This document shows positions 47,479-59,714 of a DNA stretch of 64,000 nt, one piece after another (the first letter of the stretch is position 1; each line of letters starts with the position of its first letter). This DNA is from Trichosphaerium sp. ATCC 40318 (lineage: Eukaryota; Discosea; Flabellinia; Trichosidae). The stretch spans positions 1-64,000 of the forward strand of contig JALMLS010000641.1 in NCBI GenBank assembly GCA_038496445.1. Reading direction: 5' to 3'. The notes under the pieces are model-generated. The model was not told where the DNA came from. It saw only the letters and a list, made by a program, of their open reading frames with translations, and did not search any database. Position numbers and translations under genes: made by a program.

Positions 47479-49009
47479 TGTATTTTTCAGCTGATGAAGA
47501 TGACATTACATCCACTCCGGTTGAAGTTGGAGGTACATCGTACGAGTACAATGAAAACTCTACCAGTGTAACAATTGGTACGTGCATCTCGCTAGTATAA
47601 ATTCTGGAAACAGTTTGGTGACAGCGTTGTTATTTTACAGGACAAGGACAGCAAACTATACACCAGGTATGCTATTCAACAGTAAAAACCATTTGACAGT
47701 TACAGCGGAATGAATACAGGTTGCTTTCATATTTTTTGGCTGCTTTCGCGTTTACACAGTTGTTTGATACCATATTTTCGTTCGCTGTCAAAATGTACGC
47801 ACTGGAAGCAAATTCGAAAGAAAAGCAGAAAAAAACAATTTGACATTTACCTTGTAGAGATTCTAAACCCAACTTGCATGTTACATACAAGGAAATGGTT
47901 CAATTCCGTACGCTCAAAAGAAAACAAGTTGATCACAAGCTGAATATTCGGCTCCTTACTTATTACTAGTTCCACCAATAGCTAGATTGCTTATATTATG
48001 GCGTGTGTATTTCTTTAAAATTAAAAAGGAGAACAATAAGGCTTCCCTAATCGAGGTAATTCCAAAACAAGCAAGAGACTTTTTTTTTCTTACAATGGTT
48101 TTTTAGATTTTTATTTTTCTGTTTCTTGCTTGTTTATGGCTTCTTGGGTCAGGTACATCACCTATCAATGTATTAAAAATCACGTGGCTTATACTATAGG
48201 TGTAAATATTGCCGCTCACGGTAATGGCAGAATAGTGAATGGAATCAACAAGCAGTGGGATGCGTTTAATGCAAATGTTACTTTTCCTCCGGAATTGAAA
48301 CTTATTGCAGGTGATTTGGATACTTATATTACCGTTAGCATCTATTTTATATATTCTTTTATACTCACAGAAACATAGAGTCTTGAACGTGTACAAAAAG
48401 GGTTACTTTTAGTCAGCGCATACTTCGGACATTGTGCGTGTTTTTTTTTGGTTGCTAAAGTGTATCTTGTGTTAGTTAAAACGAGTCAATGTCACTTTGC
48501 ACAAACGAATAGTTTTAACGTTGTTGTTCTAATATTTTTATAGTATGCTTTTATATACTATTACTATGTTTGGTAATTCGTCAATGGGTACTAACACTTC
48601 TTTTTTTTTGAAGGGTTTTTTTCAACGAAATAACTCGTTCTTTAGCTCAATCCTTTACCTTATGTTCCAAAACATAATTTATGGCACATGACACTTATAA
48701 TAGTGTCAGCAGTAGTTTTTGGCACTAGTACTTTAGCTCTATCTATTTACAAGTATGCCAATTTAAACGGTTTTTCAATGTCCTTTTTTTTGACATAGTA
48801 GTTTTTTTTTGGTTTGTTAACGGCTTTGTTCTAGAAAAACAGTCCCTTTAACTATTATATACGCTGTTTTAAACATTATTTTTGGTATATATGTCTTTCT
48901 TTTAAGAGAGAGATGTTGTGAGAGATTAGAGAGAGCAAAATTTAAAGTACGTCTTTTTGTTGTGTTAGGATGTACGTTTTTTCAGCTAACACTCTATGAT
49001 ATAGTATAA
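47479..49009 (+). CDS. Multi-pass membrane protein, family unclear
   Basis: MYFSADEDDITSTPVEVGG opens an acidic N-terminus, which continues VTIGQGQQTIHQ after a GTACGT intron. Downstream, hydrophobic exons can be read (IFIFLFLACLWLLGSGTS, NLWHMTLIIVSAVVFGTSTL, TVPLTIIYAVLNIIFGIYVF) and the end is ERAKFKLTLYDIV at TAA 49007-49009. A soluble loop, NIAAHGNGRIVNGINKQW, lies between. VPKHNLWH recalls the H..WH of CREST-type seven-helix proteins, but this is weak. Exon boundaries between 47690 and 48180 are not resolved and the frame there is uncertain. Confidence 0.35.
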
Positions 49010-49689
49010 CCAATATATTAATCGATTTGACGGCGATAAATCTAGAAAAGCTTTTCGATGGAAGGAGTACCCATGTGCGTTTTGAGTTTTTTGTAAAAAA
49101 AAGAAGAAAAACTTGTCATGGATTGTTATACGTTCTAACCACCTTTTAGTGCTTGTATTCCTTATCACATCTGCTTTGCCGATGAGCTTTGGACTCATAG
49201 TGTACGCTATAGTATATTTTGTTGCGTAAAAAGAGATTGAGAGGTCTCATATTTGACACAGTAGTGTTGCCTATAATTCGCTTACTTTGCCTTGTAAATA
49301 AATTTTTCAAAAACCTCAAAAAGTATTTGCTCAAAGCGGTTGTAAAGTATGTTATACTTGGCCAATACGATGATTTGAACGACACTTTGAAAAGCTTGGC
49401 TACGTAACCTTCAATTATTCACTGCACACGCGAAAATCAATGAAATTTAGCGAAATTTCTTTTCTTTTTATAGTTTTTACCTCCATTTACTTTCTGGTTT
49501 TTTGGTTTTTGGTTTGAACTATGTCTTTCATTTCGTTTTTATTTTTAACAACGTACATTCTTCTTTTTCATCAGTTTGGAATTTCGCCTAGTTTTTAGAA
49601 TGAAATTATAGAAATCAGAATATTCACCGTATGCCATACTCTTTTCTTTAGTGACATCGTACTCTCATTAATAAAAAAAATATACAACA
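49010..49689. other. Intergenic, membrane protein to Lys-rich unknown
   Basis: 680 bp with T-rich stretches and short ORFs on both strands; none has a recognisable domain. Confidence 0.35.
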
Positions 49690-51528
49690 ATGGCGTCGTC
49701 TGTTACAAAGACGCTACCAGTAAAGCTATTACTGTTACAGTCTGAAGGGCTAGTAGATGTTAAAGTACAATCTTATGGCACTTCGAAAGGACCAAAGAAA
49801 CAAGTCACACTTGACTCTGATGGTTTCACAACAGTACGTGTATATAAGCAATTGATAAAAAGTTGTCTTCGCTTGCTAACTCTGGATAAGGTTGTAAGAC
49901 GCAAGTCTGTACAGAAGGCAAAGACACGAAAGACAAAGCCAAAATCTACGCAACCTAGGCGCCAGCAAGCATTGAAGAGTGTCCCTAGACGTACTCCTCA
50001 GAAGGTGGTTACAAAGGAGGTTGTAAACAAGTCCAAGCGTGTAAATTATAACGGCAACGACAATGTTTGGGACGTGATTGAATTTGTTTCTCCAGAGCAA
50101 GAGCGAAAAGTTCAGAAACAAACAACAAAATCGCCTAAAGTTGTAGCTTCAAAAGAACTCCAGAATCCTTTGCCTCAAGTGCATGTAGATACTAGTGATC
50201 TTTACAAAGTATCTAAAGCTAGAGACATTGATGATTCCGAAGTAGAGAAGTCACAACAGTCACAAAAGTTAAGATGTTTTGATACAAACGAACACTTTAC
50301 ACAACAAGTGATTGGATTGCCAATTTCAATTCGAAGACGTAATGATTACTACTACCTTGATTGTCCTTTTGTTTATCAGAGCTATCAAAGCTTTCATTCA
50401 AAGAAGACTAGAGAGACATCGTGGAAAGAACGTTTTCAACATTGGTTGCCTCTATGGATAGACGAAAAACACGCCAGAAGGTAATGGCTTTTTTTATCTT
50501 TTTTTTTTTTTGAAGGTTTTTGTTTTGTTACGAATCTCAGTCTCACACTTTTATGTAGAGCTTCAGTTCATGTTGATAAAGCCATTTTAAATATATGGAT
50601 GGATCTTCAAAAACGTAACTTTGGTAGATTCACAGGAGATTACTGGACGATGCCAACTTTTGCGCCAAAAATGGTTTTGGAGGTTATTCCACCTTTGATG
50701 AGCAGTATTGTTTCGAGACTCTACAGCTGGAAATCAAAGAATATATCCGCACCAATCGAAGCATACCGTGCTTGTCATAGATTGCTTATTAGCTACGTTG
50801 AGAGGTTCCCTGCTTTGAGAAAAATGGTAAACCAAATCGCTGTAAAGTTTATTCGAAGTGATGTTGAGAGACGAAGCTGGTGGGATCTAAATGAGTTCTT
50901 ACAGATGGCGACAGTACGTTGAATTTTTGCAATCATGCTTTTCTGGTGTTTACGAAACGTGTTGCTTATTTTTTATTGAAAGGTCGCTGATAGAGTTACT
51001 TGGAATCACTTGTGTTTTCCTTTTTTGAAGGAACTTTTTGAAAGAGTAGCAAAAAGATCTGCACGTGTTTTCCCTAGGAACAAAAATGTTCCTGCAAACT
51101 TTACACTGAAGACAGCAGTTCCATGCCCAGCTGGTACGTATCTGCAAACGACTTTTAAGGCGAATCTGCTTTTTTTTTTTCAATAATTGTATCTTATTTT
51201 TTTCTTAGATAACTACCGTAACGCGACTACCTTCGAATGTAACAGTAGGACTCTAAAGATTGCTGCCATGAATGTATATTTTTTTACACATGTTGCTCGT
51301 ACTCTTGGTATTGCAACAGAGAGCACAACACTCGCTTATGATGCTGCACTCAGCTTGCCTTCAAAAAGCATGATAAGCTCTATTTCACAAAAATTAGCAG
51401 AGATGGACTCCATGAAGTCTTTTGATGCTTTTTTCCTTCACATGGGTATAACACCAATAAAAGGTAATACCCTAACTGCTTGGTTACTCCAAGCAACAAA
51501 AAATACGTCAAAACGACAAAGGAACTAA
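49690..51528 (+). CDS. Unknown protein with Lys/Arg-rich linker and conserved-looking C-terminal half
   Basis: MASSVTKTLPVKLLLLQSEG starts a region that could be a small beta domain (LVDVKVQSYGTSKGPKKQ, SDGFTTVRVYKQL). A strongly basic linker follows (VQKAKTRKTKPKSTQPRRQQ). After DDSEVEKSQQ comes a folded-looking C-terminal half: IGLPISIRRRNDYYYLDCPF, FQHWLPLWIDEKHAR, WMDLQKRNFGRFTGDYW, VIPPLMSSIVSRLYSW, FPFLKELFERVAKRSARV. Four exons are joined by short GT-AG introns (near 50480, 50920 and 51135). Total length is about 560 residues. The basic linker suggests a nuclear or nucleic-acid role. No family is recognised. Confidence 0.6.
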
Positions 51529-51731
51529 ACATGTATAACAAAAAAAATAAAACTACAGTTCCTGTGAAACAGTTTCGTGTAAAATTATCACTTGAAATAC
51601 TTGGTTCCTACCTTGTTTATGTCTGCGCAAATCCAAATCATTATCATCACGTGTTCCAAGTGAGGCTTACTTGGATAAATGTCTAAGTCAGACACGTGCT
51701 AAGTAAGTGTCAGGAACTGAAAGTTTAACAC

Positions 51732-54464
51732 ATGGCACAGGGACGACGACCTTCTATTAGGTTCTACGATGCGTCACAGTACAAATTACAGTCGTTACCA
51801 CACGACGTTTGCGTTTTTGCTTCTTCAAGGTGCGTAATTGATACTGACTGTGGTAATACAGAAAAAGTAGCAGTTGAGTTAGCCCTAAACTTTTTTGACG
51901 ATTTATTTTTTTTGTACAGCCAGAATCGTTCTCTGACGGCCAGCATGGGATATATTGATACAGTACCTTACGTAGAGCCCGGCGAGGTTATCTTTCGGCA
52001 AACAAGATTGTATGTCTAACAAATAGCTTTAAAATAGTCAAAGTAATCAACTGCAGAGGTTTTGTTGGATTTATTTGTGTTGGAAGTCCAAGTAATCTTG
52101 CAAGGGCTGTTTGGAAAGCTCTTTGTGGTGCACAAGACCATAGGAAGCAATCAGTACTTTTCGATGTACCCTCACAAGGTAACAACCTTTAGAAAAAAGA
52201 CAACGAAAATGTTTAATGCAATCAAACATTTTTGTTTTGATCACGTGATTACTGATTTTATCTTTTTTAATAAGAAATGACACAAATACATGCACAAAAG
52301 GTTGCAGATGTCTTGAATAACACTATCACGCAGTTTGCAAAGCGTAATTTAATGATAAAAACGATTACTCTGCGCATCAATTCACCAAGAGAATTCAAAA
52401 TTTTCCAAAATACATTGGGTATTCAACGAAGGGAGTACCGGCAAGATATGAATTCTGAATATCACCTTCGAGCTCGCAGTGTGCAACTTAATCCAGGATA
52501 TCCACAAGAAACACCTGATCGAAATGGCCGTATAGCTGTGTCCCGTCAGCTAGGCGAATACGACTACGGACAGCATTTCAGAGGAGACGGGAGTTACTCT
52601 CAGATGTCTCCTCGTAAGAAGCAACTAAATCATTACGAGTCTGATCAAGACCCTTATGCACGTGTACCTATTCCTTCAGGAACTCCCAGAGATTATACGG
52701 ACCGTGAAAGAAGTATCGAAAGAAACTACGCATCCCAAACACAACCAGAAGAACCTTCTATTCTTGCTTACACAGAAAATGAATACGATGAAACTAATCG
52801 TGAATCCTATGATCCTTGCGCGGATCAGACGTACCCCAATTTCGATGTAAACGCTGAAGCAGAAGAGGTAGCCAAAAACCTAATCTCTGTTTTTACTGGC
52901 AAAGGGAAAAAGAAGTTGACAAAGATTAAACGGTAATAATTGTTTTTTGTAAACGTTTTTTCACATTATTTTTAGAGAACATCCTGATGTAAAACAAATG
53001 GCATTATTTAGACGTCTAGCATCTACGTTTGGCCAGGTGCGATTCTTCTTTTTTTCAGCATCAAGTTTCTTCATGTCACCTAGTAAACATTTTTATTAAC
53101 TAACACGTTTTTTTTTACTGAAAACAGCCAAATCACCCTACATCAACAAGGAATACAAGAGCTTTTATGAATGATGTATCAGATGAAGTCTACGAGAGAA
53201 TAGTACGATATTATCTCTTATGTGTTTCATACACCTACTATTACGTATTTAATGAATCTGTCTAGATTGCAGCACATATTAAAGAATGTGAAGCAGACTT
53301 AAAGGAAAAGATAAAAGAAAGTAAATTTAAAAAAACCAAAGCAACTGTTAAATACGCTGCACGTGATTTGTACTTTGAAGCGAACTTTTGTGAAGAAGTG
53401 ATATATGCAACTATAGTAAACGAGTGTTCAAGACGCAGTTTGCATAGTAGCTCTTATGCAAAGCAGATGAAAATGGAATATTGCACTAAATACAAGGTAC
53501 CAAAATTACAAACAGAACTTGATGAATTGAACGAAAAATACAAACTGCTGGATTCTACATGTGAAAGATTGAGATCGGAAAAAGAGAACCTGGTAAAAGA
53601 GGCTCGAGAGAAAACAGCCAAAAAGAATGCTGCAATTAAACAGTGCAAAAGAGTTGAACAACAACTGGACAAAGCTATGCTTGACATCGAAAAGTTGGAA
53701 GACGACCTTGAGGTTAGTGAAGAGAGAGAACATAACCATGCAAACCAAATTGCACTATTAAGGAGCCAACAAACAGCAACATTCAAAGATTTGGAGTATT
53801 ACAAAAGTGAGTCAGTAACCTTAAAAAGACATAGCGATGCCTTGACAGTACGCACTTTATTTTTTATCTTTATTGAAACCGGAACTCTAGAGCGAACTCC
53901 ACACCACCAAAATAGCTTTGAAAGACTTAAAAGTAGAATTTGGTATTGCGATTGATGAATTAGATGACCTTAAGAGAGAAAGGGATAAACTCAATGTATG
54001 TATCTCAAAATTATTGAGAAAAGAAAAAAAAACTTCGACCTTAAATTTCTGTTTTAGAAGGACTTGCGGGATAGTACAGAAAAAGCACGAAGACTACAAA
54101 GGGAAAACAAAGAGTTGAATAATACGCTTGTACGTTGTAGTAAGTAACCTTGTCCTTAATAGTCGTATATAACAGAGGAGAACAAGCGCTACGAGCAGTG
54201 AAAATCTACAGCTTGAATATAAAAAATTGGTTGCTATGCTTAATGGCAAAGACGCACTAATACAGGAGATGTCATCAATAATTGGAGACAAAGATCTACA
54301 CATTGAGCGCTTACAGAATCAAGATAAGGCACGTGATTTTCATTGAAAGGATCACTCACGTTTTAACTCGTTTTTCAAAGGTATCATCAAAAACTATAAA
54401 AGATTTGAGAACAGAGGTTTTAGGACTTCAACATCAAGTTGACAGCAGTCACCGGACTGTCTAG
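51732..54464 (+). CDS. Long coiled-coil protein with unrecognised N-terminal domain
   Basis: MAQGRRPSIRFYDASQYKLQ begins an alpha/beta-looking domain (LPHDVCVFASSR, VAVELALNFFDDLFFLYSQN, GFVGFICVGSPSNLARAVW, ITLRINSPREFKIFQNTLG). A disordered Tyr/Arg/Glu-rich stretch follows (YDYGQHFRGDGSYSQMSPRK). From about 53400 on there is an extended heptad-rich coiled coil (TELDELNEKYKLLDSTCERL, QLDKAMLDIEKLEDDLEV, LDDLKRERDKLNKDL), closing QHQVDSSHRTV. Several short introns; the first donor is GTGCGT. A structural or centrosomal/cytoskeletal role is possible but unproven. Total roughly 780 residues. Confidence 0.55.
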
Positions 54465-54757
54465 TCACTTCAATTACAATCGTGGACTCTCGAAGAATCC
54501 CTCAGTGTCCGCTACATTACTGTTGTTCTTATTTAGTGGGTTAAACTATTGCTATGCATGTAAAACTATTCACGCATCCTCCTTGTAGAAATTAAATCCT
54601 GGAACGATTTTCCTATTTGAGCATCCAAGATTTTTTTTTGACATTCAATTATCTAAATTTGGTTTATACTGTGCAATAGCAGTGTGAGCACTTTGGTTGT
54701 GTACTTGCACTCAAGGAGCAGCAATATCTGCTACATTACAAGCGCAAAACTCACCGT
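54465..54757. other. Intergenic, coiled-coil gene to HECT gene
   Basis: 293 bp; no ORF or repeat noted. Confidence 0.35.
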
Positions 54758-57700
54758 ATGAGCCAAAACACCACAGGAGGCGAGGGAAGTAGTGACTTGC
54801 ACGGTACGTAGTGATTGCAGAGTAATCGAAAACGATCGGACTTGCTTGACATGTACCTTATCTTATACGCTTCGATATAGCCTCGGAAGAATCCTCAAGC
54901 GAAGAATACGTTCCTCGCTTTGCCGTATTCAATCCAAATCAATTTGACTCAGATTACGTTGCAAGTGAAAGCAGTGACAGCGATACGCCAGATATGTTCT
55001 TTGGAGATAGCAAGTCCAAAAGAAACGTAAATTTGGGAGGTCGCTCTCAAAAAGCGCAGAGCAAGCGTACATCGATTGTGAAGTTACAAAAAAGCCGCCA
55101 GGACCGTGAAGAACAGCGGTTAAACGAATCAGCTGCTATTGTCCTTCAAATAAGGTTTTACGCCGTTTTTATGTGTATCTAACATAAAGAATAGGTGGAG
55201 AGCGTATTCTTTGGCTAAAAAAACTCGAGCTAAACAACAAGAGCAAGCTGGCGCTCAAATAGACCAATTTTCAACAGGTATGTTTAACTGCCAATGCCCC
55301 GCTAAATATTTGTCCGCAATTACAATCTTACATGTCGTAGCACCTACTGCAGATGCGTTATACGCGGCTATACGTGGGTATCTATTGACTGCGCCATTGG
55401 ACGACACTACATTCTTCAAGCTTTGCAAATTTGTATTACGGAGCCTTAAGCAGAGCAAATCCGAGCTCAACATCATCCAATACGCTTCATCTGTACGTTA
55501 ACTATTCTTGTGGTATTGTTTAATCTTGTTGGCAGCAAGAAACAAAGGCAGGATTTATTCTGAATATGAGGCGACTAATTCGGTATTCTTTACCACATTT
55601 GGTAAGTCGCTGCTTTTGTCTTAATTTGACATTGTGTAGCAAGGAAATGACTTAAAAAAAATGGCTGTTCCTTTGCGTGTATTATTATCACTAACTGATA
55701 CTTCATTCTGGGCTAGTACTACAGCGCCTGCAAATGTTCAAAAGTTAGTTCCTTTACAATTAGCAAGGTTAGTTGAAAATACCCAAGTTGAACTATTATT
55801 TGTTTCTGACGTGCATAGGTACTTGGTCGAAAATAGACCCTTTGCACCTATTTATAAGATGTTTGTTCTCTCGCATACATCAACTACGAAAAAAAATGAA
55901 GACACGTCAAGCATGGGTGCAATGACGAGCGTTGTATGTTACTCCTTCTTTTTTTTGAATTACAAAAGTTGTTTACATTCATTAACTGATATTAGTTGTG
56001 CAATTTGATCAATAGCTACAGTAGACTACTTCCGAGTGATCAAGTGTTTCTGGGATTTCAAATAGTTGTAGAACTTCTTCATGTGCCATCTTTGTCTTCC
56101 AGACTACCTCCTGTTTCCCAAAACCTGCTTTTTGTTCGATCTTCAGAGAATTTACTAAAACTTGCACTCCCTTGTATTGGTATGTACTGATATTACACTT
56201 ATACAAGCTAACAAAACTCGTCTTAGATTCCGTTAATTTTCCGCCAAAATCATTCGCTGCACCAGATAACGGAGTTGGCACGTGATAAAATATGCATCTG
56301 TTAAGGGTTTATTAACAAGATAATAGAACATGAAGAGGATGATGTAGATGAAGAAGCCACATCAGCTGTGCTATTAATGCTAGAAAATCTAATGGAGATA
56401 CTTCTTGAAACAAAGATATCCGAAAAGGTTAGTACTACACATGTGTAGCTATCTTCGTTAATTTCTGTTTTTCTTAAATTTTTCTTAGGCTGCTACAGAT
56501 ATTTCTCGTTGTCTTGTTGTTTTGTTAAAGCATCTCGACAAAGCTCCTTTAGATTCCAAAAACGCTGTCCAAAAACTACGTTACTTCACACGTGTAGAGG
56601 CGTATAATAGTGTGTTTAAATACTTGCTTAATCCAGGTGATTCAAGTCCAGAAGAATTAACACAATCAATACACTTGGGATGCTCGCTCTATGGTACCAA
56701 AAATTGTAACATCCTTTTGCTAATGCCGGACTAGTACATCTACTTGGAAAGTTTCCAGATCTTGCTGTTTCTCTATTGAACTTGCTGTCCTTTACGAGGT
56801 AACAGACAAATGTGGGTTTTTTAAAGTTATTAATTCTGTTCTTAGACGAAATATTCTTTTGATATGTCTATGGAACTGGCTCAAAACAAACGGTGGTTTT
56901 GAGGTCATGGAGAATCGGAGTACAAATCCACATTCCTTTTTTTGATGATTTCTCATTTTATTTTGTTAGGAGTTAGTGAAAAGTACACTAAAGTTGTAGA
57001 AATTGTAACACTATTTGTTGTTTGCTATGGGCATTTGCTTATTGGTACTAATTTAGTTTACAAGCCTGCCATATCTTACAGTTCTTAGTTTTGAACGATG
57101 ATGAATTTTATGAGACTAAGAGACCTCTGCACACCGTACGAGGGTTATGTGGTTACGTTCATAAGCTAATATTTATACTCTAGGATGAAGTAAGTAGATT
57201 GGTATCAATGCTAAAAGAGTGGATCTTCTCGTTGTATATTGAAAATGATCACACTAAAATCACTGAACCAGAAAAAGTTCTAAGGTACAAGCAGTAAATG
57301 AATGTTCTAATTCTAATGTTCCTTTTTCAGAGGTATTTCTAATCGTGTTTTGGTTCAATTACACGATCGTTTTGTTAGACGCAAGTTTGGTGATGCTTCT
57401 ATGTGGAAACTTTTACAAGTTCAGAATATGAACTTGATAGAGTAAGTTAATCATGAATGAATAAGGGATTCGTCTAATGTTTTCTTCAACATTAGGTTAA
57501 GTAGGGTGTTTACAGGAGAGGCAGTGCCTAGTTTATTAACATATATACCATTCTGTTTCCCCTTTACTGATCGTTACAACTACTTTCGTAATCTAATACT
57601 ACAAGATATCTCTTCCTCAACGTACTGATTTTGTCTTTCAACAATCTAACACTTGGTTAGGGTACATAGTATACAATGGCCAGTAGTCCAAATAAGAAGA

Positions 57701-59147
57701 AAAATGATAGTAAGAGACGGATTTGAAGCTTTTGGTAATGCTGGGAGTAACATGTTGAAAGGAAAGCTAAGGTATTGATTATCAAAGTTTGTAAACCACT
57801 TTTTCTGACTTTTGTACTCAGAATTTCTTTCATCAACGAGTATGGCGTGGCTGAAATTGGTTATGATATGGGTGGATTATTTAAAGAGTTTGTAACAGAG
57901 CTTGTAAGAACAGCATTCGCTCCAGAGTTTGGTATGCCACCGAGAAACAAACTTTTAGCATGTGTTTTAAATTAACTTTATACTTTAGGGCTTTTCTGTC
58001 GTAACACAGATGGTGACTTATACCCAAGCCCTATATCACATAAAGTAGAAAACCATCTTGAATTGTTTACCTTCTTGGGTTCAATTGTTGGTAAAGCTTT
58101 ATTCGATGGTACCGTGTTTTAATACGACGATTTTTGTTTTTTGTTTGGTATTTATTTTCCATGTTAGGTATTGTTGTAGATCTCCCTTTTGCTAGCTTCT
58201 TTTTAAATAGAATGCTCGGGAAAAGAAACTCAATAGACTTGCTTAAGTCTCTTGATCCACAGTTATACAAGAACTTAATGTTTGTCAGAGATACAGATGA
58301 TGTCAAAGCATTGATGCTCACTTTTTCTATGGCTTCAGATAGCGATGAGTTCCAAGGACGAAAGGAGATGGACCTTATACCTGGAGGCTCTCAAATTGAA
58401 GTTACTAAGGATAACCGCATTGAGTATATTCATCTTGTAGCAGACTTTAAACTAAGCAAAGAAATCAAAAAACAGACAAGAGCATTCCTTGCAGGTACCT
58501 TCTTTTTTCTACATCTCCTGTACTGCAAGTCACAATATATGTTAATACTCCATATAGGCTTCCGTAAGATTGTTCAAGTCAATTGGTTGATGCTGTTTTC
58601 TCAGCATGAGATGCAGATACTCATATCTGGAGATAACGTTGATATTGACATTGAAGATCTTAAAGCAAATACTCAGTACGATTTGAATTCATGTTATTGT
58701 TGGTTTTAGTCACAACCCACTCTTATTGTTTCCCTTCTATAGGTACAAAGGATACACAGCAAGATCGTGGACAGTAAAAAACTTCTGGAGCGTGTTAACT
58801 TCGTTTTCAAAGGAAGAAAAACGGAAGTTTCTGAAGTTTGTCACTTCATGTTCAAAGCCTCCAATGCTGGGTACTTGTTTCGGGTTTTTTTTGAAGACAT
58901 ATGTCTACTCACACCGTTATGTCTAGGATTCAAGAATCTATTGCCTCCTTTTACAATACAAAAACTTGAAAATGGAGCGAACACAGGTGTATCATTTTTT
59001 GGCATTGGTGTTAACGAACCGTCAAGATTGCCTTCTTCTCACACGTGTTTTAATACTTTGGATCTACCTCCTTATCGTAAGCAATCTACACTACGTGATA
59101 AATTGCTATATGCTATAAATGCTCAAGCAGGTTTCGATAATTCTTAA
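54758..59147 (+). CDS. UBE3C: HECT E3 ubiquitin ligase, UBE3C/HUL5-like
   Basis: MSQNTTGGEGSSDLH opens an acidic leader. It is followed by MFFGDSKSKRNVNLGGRSQK and an IQ-type helix ending NESAAIVLQIRWRAYSLAKK, the UBE3C/HUL5 N-terminal signature. A long helical region leads to the HECT domain: VRDGFEAFGNAG, YGVAEIGYDMGGLFKEFVTE, LFCRNTDGDLYPSP, FTFLGSIVGKALFDG, MDLIPGGSQIEVT, and RSWTVKNFWSVLTSFSKEEK. The catalytic Cys lies in LPSSHTCFNTLDLPPY (TGT near 59047). It ends QAGFDNS. HUL5/UBE3C elongates polyubiquitin on proteasome-bound substrates. About twenty short introns, one frame throughout. Confidence 0.9.
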
Positions 59148-59714
59148 TGACAGATAAAGGTTGTCTAAGTTGTACTTGTAAAAAAAAAAATACTTTCAGA
59201 AAAAAAACCAAAAGCTTTCATGAAAGGGGTGGTATAAACCTTGCTCTTAATCATGCTTACCTTGCGTAACCAGTGATAACTGGGTATGAGTTATTATCAA
59301 AATGTGACATAAACTATGGATACAACGCAGTATTGAAGGATTTTTTTGGAAAGTTTTCTTTTTTTTGCCAAATCGAAAATTAAGTCTGTTTTCGCTCATC
59401 CTAAAACAACCATTCTGCACTTCAAATCAGACAACACGGTACGTAAAAGTGTTATCGTTTATTTTAAAGAGCAAGCCATACAGCGTGAAAAGAACGCTAA
59501 AGGTAGCGCTATTTATCAGTGTACTAACACTTTACGCACTTTAGAACGCTTAATAAACGTACTGAATACGTTACTACTACCAATTAATTGTCGTTGACAG
59601 GAAAACCGCTAGTTAATCACATTCCAAGTACGATAAGCGTTATCAGTATACTAGCTATTAATCCGCTTTATTAGATCAAATTTAAAATAAGTGCAACCCT
59701 CACTGTTAGGCAAT
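59148..59714. other. Intergenic, HECT gene to RasGAP gene
   Basis: 567 bp; an ORF at 59346-59597 shows no domain and was not accepted. Confidence 0.35.
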
